A stretch of DNA of 64,000 nt from Adiantum capillus-veneris (lineage: Eukaryota > Streptophyta > Polypodiopsida > Polypodiales > Pteridaceae), in assembly GCA_014529385.2 (NCBI GenBank), contig CM043962.1, positions 51,789,905-51,853,904 of the forward strand, given 5' to 3'. Of the stretch, positions 59,227-64,000 are shown in pieces (positions within the stretch are counted from its first letter, which is position 1; every line of letters starts with the position of its first letter). The notes beneath the pieces were generated by a model. That model made no database searches and was not told the DNA's origin. It saw only the letters and a program-made list of their open reading frames with translations. The position numbers and the translations under genes were made by a program.

Positions 59227-61938
59227 TTACTGCTTCCATGTCTGGAGATGGATAGTTTTTCCATTTTTTTTCATGTTTTGGCCTGCTTTAAGTCCTGCTT
59301 GGTAGGCTTCCAAGGCAGCATTAATAGGCTCAAAATTTTTATCAGCTAGAATGGATCCTCCTGATTTCACGGTTGTTTCCTTGAATTCACTGCCAGTTTC
59401 TTTCGACTTGTCCTGGGCTAGCATTTTTGCTTTCTCTTCATTTTCAACCCGTTGTTTTTGTTTTCTCATCTCATATCTTTTGCTTCTGCTCCTTTTGATT
59501 CTTTGAGAAGAAAATTTTGTGTTCTTCAAATCATCAGAGGAGTTGTGTTTCTTTTTCTTTGCCTGGGTTGTAGTGATTACCTTGATTGGAACAATCGGTT
59601 CACTCTCTGATGAGCTACTAGGCATCACTTGGACTACGTTTACGACAGTTTTTTCTTGTTCAACGGATTCTTAGGAAAATATTCCGGAAAGTGTCCTCCC
59701 TTTTTGTAACATTGTATGCAATAGGCTTCAATTGGTTTAAGGTTTTTGTCAGGCTCTGGACATTCGTTCTTCCAATGGTCATCAGCACCACAGTTATGAC
59801 AGTTTCCAGTTCTAGGCTTCATCATGGGTCTTCCCATGGGAGGTCTGACACCTTGATTAGCTACATAATAAATTGGTGCGAGCATAAGTCATGGTTTCTT
59901 CCATTGGTGGTGGATGTGGACTATACCAATCTCCTTCTACCATTACTGTAGATGGACTAGGCTCTACATAGGGTGTAACATGCACTAATGCTTGTTCATC
60001 TATGACTCCTTCCGAATGCATGTACTTTATAGGCACTGCATTATGTCTTGGATATGGAGGTTGTTGTCCCAACACAGGTTGAGGTGTTTCCATACCCATT
60101 GGTGGTCTTTGAGCTTGGGCCATATTAGGCTGATATTTGTACATGGGTTGTCCTTGGGGCCTCATGGGCACGTACTGAACATTCCCATCATATTTTGGTT
60201 TGAAGTAGCACTCGTGGGTTTCATGGTTGGTCAATTTACCCTCGATTGCACACCGTTTTTGTGGCCTAATTGGTTGTTCCTGTGGAGGTATCCCTTGTCC
60301 TGGTCCTCTCATAGGTGCTTTTTGCATATTGTTCATCATGTCGGTCATCCTTTTTAGCATATTTTCTATGGCTGTGAGTGGTGTCATAGCAGCCGTTCCC
60401 ACTTGTGCTGGTTTTGTGGATGCTGTTTTCTCACTTTGGTTAACCTTAGGGACATCTTATTCATTGAAGATCTCAAAATTGTCTCCTAGGTCAATAGCAT
60501 CAGACACACACGCTTTTAGGGTTGCATGCTTTTTACTATAGAGTATAGCATGAAGTTCTTTGTTTAGCAGTCCCTCTAGAAACAAAGATAGAAGTCGTTC
60601 TTCTGCAAGTATCTCCATCTCTGGGCATCTGGAAATGTGTTGTTTCATTCAAGTTGCACAATCCCTAACAAACTCACCATGTTTCTGTTTAAAGCTGTAG
60701 ATTTGAGCTACCGTATTATGTTTAATCTCCGTTTTGGAACAAGCAGCTACAAATCCTTGAGCTAATGTGTTCAAGTCCATGATTGACCTTGGTGGAATGT
60801 TTTGGAACCATGTCAAAGCTTTTTCTTCTAATGTCATTCCAAATCCCTCAAATTGAGTATGGAAATCAAATATACGCTCCGCTCTCAGCACTTGCTTAAA
60901 GCTTGCTAAGTGGTCATATGGATCCCCTGATCCACTGTATTTTTTGACCCATTTTTGAAATCAGCTGGTCTGACATGTCTATTTGGTTCAACTCCAGGTC
61001 TTCTGGGAGTTGGTCTTGTTCCGAGTCCTTCAAACCAGTCTGTTGGAAATAGTGACTCATGTAGCCCTGGACTGGCCTTACTGTCACTTGGTTTTTTATG
61101 TGATGAGGTGTTTTCTGGTTTCTTCACATTACTCTCAGATGATCTCTCACGGTGTTCATCCCTTGGAATTGTTTCTGGTCCTTGCTCCAATATCCAATCC
61201 CGTATGGAATAACCTTGGTATTTGGTTTGTTCTACCTCCTTAGGAGTCATCATAACAAAGTTGTTGTTAACAATCTCTAAACAAGTAAGTTGGTAGATTT
61301 GTAGATCCCTTATTTTTGATCTTGAAGATATAGATGATCTTCATGGCCGTTAATTGTCCTGGTCTGGCATGAGAAGTCCACAAAAGATCTTTTATGTTTC
61401 TATCTTCCCAACAATAGATTCCGATCCTAGGATTATCCGTACTAAGTCGTTTCAAAGGCTTTAAGTCTACTTGATCATATCCCTCAAATTCCAAAGTTGG
61501 TGGTCCTTCTTTTGCTGACATATCTCGGATTATAGTGTTTACTTCTAACCGCCATTTGTCTACCACATCAAGATTTTTGACTTGTACATATTGAGTTCCG
61601 TTTCGATCCATGTATATTTTTCCTTGTTTGTTTGCCCTAACCTCTTCTTCGAACTCAATTCCATGGTCATCAATGCGAATAGCATACTCCTCGTTAGAGT
61701 CCAAGTAAACCTGGGCTCCGTGACGATTAGTCTTGTAAAAAGATAGTATATGTTTATAGCGCACTGTCGTTTCGGTTTTTGAGTGAGTCGAGTAAGAAGA
61801 CATTTCGGATGTTGAATCTGAAAAAGTGTCTGAGACTTCTTCAGGAATTGTGTGCAAGGAATTGCCTTGATTCACGCTTTCTTCGGTGGATACTCTACTG
61901 GAGGTTTCTCCGAATAGGCCTTGATTTCCTAGTGACAC
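59227..61938 (-). pseudogene. gag: GY2-family gag (minus strand), most complete copy
   Basis: Starts at 61938 (NQGLFGETSSRVSTEES) with a 223-codon open N-terminal segment, then SIRDWILEQGPETIP. The gag core follows (FDFHTQFEGFGMTLEEKAL, WFQNIPPRSIMDLNTL, RCPEMEILAEERLLSLFL). Next are a Pro/Gln/Met-rich stretch (59857-60402) and two zinc-knuckle-like motifs, CHNCGADDHWKNEC (C-x2-C-x4-H-x4-C) and a degenerate CIQCYKKGGHFPEY, near 59690-59800. A Lys-rich segment (59227-59628, RIKRSRSKRYEMRKQKQRV) ends the region. Shifts or stops separate the pieces at about 61260, 60900, 60648, 60430 and 59870. Confidence 0.88.
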
Positions 61939-62364
61939 GACCAGATCTAAGGTTCATAAAGACTTATGAAGCCCTGGATAGAGTACTCACCTTTAGATTG
62001 ACTTGTCGTTGATTTTCACTCGTTTCAATTGCAACTTTCTGTCAAGCCACTGATTCCTCGCCTACAACCTGATTCCTGTACAAAATTAATCAAGTTAGCT
62101 ATTTTTCTATAAAGACAGTAGAGCTCTTGAGAACTCTCGTGATTGGTCTCTGTGTATCACTTCAAATCATGCTACGGGAGTCAAAATTTGACTTTCAGAT
62201 TCGACTTTAGCAAAAATCGAAGGTCTAATCTGCAACCTGTAAACTGAGTGTATCTGTATCAATTCTGATACGATTGAACCCAAAATTGTCCTGTGGCTTT
62301 ATATTATGTTGATCTAACACTGTATAAGCCCAAAAGTCAAAATCGAAGTCTCCAGGTAGTAGAA

Positions 62365-63393
62365 GTAAATAATCGTGATTATTTACTTTTGTCAAGTTTT
62401 GGCACTTTTTGGATTGGTTTGGCAAGTATAAAACTTGTTAAAGCCCTTAGACAAGTTTCAATAAGTTTGGACAAAATTTGATCAAGTTTACCAATTGTTC
62501 CGTGTTCGCAGACTCTGCTTTCAAGAATCTGGCTTAAGCCTCACTGTTGGGATCCAAATTTCACCAAAATTGATTTGTGAGGTCTACTTGATGTGCTTGA
62601 CCTTGTGGTATACTCAAATGTGCAAAATCATCAAGTTTTCAAGTAGATGTAAATAATCGTGATTATTTACTCTAGCTAAAATTTTGCAAGTTTTTGCCCT
62701 AACTTTGACACATATCTTTTAAGCACCTCAAGTTAAGGTCACTAGACAAGTTTCATCAAGTTTGGATAATTTTTGGTAAAATGGTCATCATTTATCTGTC
62801 TGCAGACTAACTTTGCAATTTTAGTCACAATTTTCAATCCAGTGATTCAAATCTTACCAAATTTGGTTTGTGGGCTTATTACAACATGGTAAAGCTAGTG
62901 GTATGCCAACTTGGTCAAAAAAGTTCAAAAACACAACAGATGTAAATAATCGTAATTATTTACATTTGATAACTTTTTACTAATTTTTGGTGAACTAAGC
63001 ATGTACACATGTTTATCACATCAATATAAGCCTATGAATCAAATTTCAACAAGTTTGGACAAGTTTTTCCAAAGTTTATACTCAAGATTAAAAAAGTCAG
63101 TACAAACTTTAGTTTTTACCCTGTTTTTTGCCAGTTTGGTGATCCAAATCTTTTGGGCCTTTACAAAAGTTGTTTGTACACATGCAATGAGTCAATGGTA
63201 TGAACCTTGGCCAATTTAGAGTAGAAAGTTAATATCACAATTATTAACTTGAGGTTTGAAATGAACACTTTTTTGCAATTGTCTTTGACTTTTTTGCAAT
63301 TTTCTCAAAGACAGTCTTTATATGAGTTATTTTAAGCCTATGAATCAAGTCAAAACTTAATTTGTCCTAAAATGTCAAGAAAAAGTAAATAAT
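62365..63393 (-). repeat. GY2-family leader array (minus strand): palindromes every ~290 bp
   Basis: Palindromes at 62365-62386, 62649-62670, 62942-62963 and 63228-63248 (degenerate), spaced 284, 293 and 286 bp, with a half site GTAAATAAT at 63385-63393. Position relative to primer site and gag, number of units and the terminal half site all match the plus-strand array at 9885-10903. Confidence 0.87.
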
Positions 63394-63941
63394 CTAAGTT
63401 TGGTCAACTTCTTGAAATTTTTACCTCGAAGTGTCTTTGAGCTTACCCATTGGTTTGGACAACTCTTAGGCTTACTCTCCAGTCGGATTGAGTGGATTCG
63501 AGTCTTTTCAAGCTATTTCTAGCCGTAGACCTGAAATTATGCAACTTTCAATAACAACTCACACTTGATTCTTTCAGAGAGAGCAATGTTTTAAAATCCA
63601 CCTTGGATCCTACTTACCCTACTCCTAGTTTCTCATGCAATGGGGTTGTGGAAAGTGTCCACAAACACTCGTTTTCTTGTGTTTTTAATGTTTTTCAGAG
63701 TCTTGATCTTAAGACTTGTCTCGTCTACCAATCATTCTCAAAATCCTAATCTAAATCTACAATCCTACAGTCCTAAGGTACTCAGCAAGTACGATTACTT
63801 CCAAGCTACCTCTACACAGCAAAAGACGACAATCTTAAGCTATGCGGTTTCTAAAAGAAAGTTTTGAACTCTACGAAGACCTAGAGGAAGTTAAAGGACA
63901 ACTACACAAAACGCTCGTGTTTTTTCCTAGTTTAGGTCTCT

Positions 63942-63963
63942 TCGATCCCCAGCAGCGGTGCCA
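63942..63963 (-). promoter_or_regulatory. GY2-family primer-binding site (tRNA-Asp), minus strand
   Basis: The minus strand reads TGGCACCGCTGCTGGGGA then TCGA, complementary to the plant tRNA-Asp 3' end with three mismatches. It is followed by the same GAAGAGACCTAAACTAGG leader as the plus-strand copy. Confidence 0.85.
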
Positions 63964-63965
63964 AA

Positions 63966-64000
63966 TGTGGGACGCAAGTCTAACCTCACCATCCTATCTT
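63966..64000 (-). repeat. GY2-family 5' LTR end, cut by the window edge
   Basis: The minus strand ends GAGGTTAGACTTGCGTCCCACA, alike to the ends of the plus-strand LTRs (GAGGTTAGACACCCGTCCCACA). The rest lies outside the window. Confidence 0.85.

Larger units (their letters stand above)
56236..64000 (-). mobile_element. GY2-family second copy, minus strand, truncated
   Basis: Read on the minus strand from the window edge: LTR end, tRNA-Asp primer site, palindrome leader array, gag, protease and RT in order, then truncation within the RT-RNase H connection (after GHCGYYR) at about 56236. Sequence and layout match the plus-strand GY2 at 8499-24517. It keeps the gag zinc knuckles, protease and RT N-terminus lost there, and lacks everything after RT including ORF2. 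Many frameshifts and stops. Confidence 0.93.

Noticed and set aside
59691-61243. Plus-strand ORFs across the minus-strand gag
   Set aside because: Complementary-strand shadows of GY2 gag.

Overview
This is a stretch of nuclear DNA from a land plant with a large, repeat-rich genome. The evidence is an intron-containing plant-type mitochondrial ADP/ATP carrier gene, PPR-protein relics, LTR retrotransposons primed by plant initiator tRNA-Met or tRNA-Asp, plant LINE fragments and long CT/CA microsatellites. A fern, gymnosperm or other large-genome plant would fit, but the species cannot be fixed from the sequence. All names for elements (GY1, GY2, LTR-X and so on) are local labels.

Layout, left to right. 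GY1 (269-7759) is a Ty3/gypsy chromovirus with a 1.58 kb 5' LTR, a Ser/Arg-rich gag, pol, a C-terminal chromodomain and a truncated 3' LTR. A PPR relic follows (about 8090-8498). GY2 (8499-24517) is a 16 kb gypsy element with both LTRs, a tRNA-Asp primer site, gag, RT-RNase H, an integrase with two zinc-binding modules and a long extra reading frame (ORF2). Two ~290-bp-period repeat arrays carry the same ~22-bp palindrome: one before gag, one before ORF2. At 24.7-31.5 kb two copies of another gypsy LTR lie in inverted orientation, the right one followed by gag-protease debris. Between them is a single-armed copy of an AT-rich family whose complete 2.4 kb fold-back member lies at 32013-34384.

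The only clearly functional gene is the ADP/ATP carrier (coding 37408-39464, + strand, three coding exons, 390 codons). A 113-bp tandem duplication spans its first coding-exon donor site. A 111-bp-period duplication lies just downstream, followed by five near-identical 271-bp tandem units (40118-41472).

The right half is a graveyard: a minus-strand LINE end, a Ty1/copia element missing its RT half (43774-46640), long microsatellites, a minus-strand copia RNase H end, a second LINE end (54105-55185), a copia gag scrap, and a GC-rich island with a 62-codon minus-strand ORF. A second, minus-strand GY2 copy (56236 to past the window edge) keeps the zinc-knuckle, protease and RT start that the plus-strand copy has lost.

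Apart from the carrier and possibly the 62-codon ORF, every coding region has stops or frameshifts. The most unusual signal is the palindrome-bearing leader array, shared by both GY2 copies and repeated ahead of the extra ORF2. All similarities were judged by eye; no alignment or database search was run.
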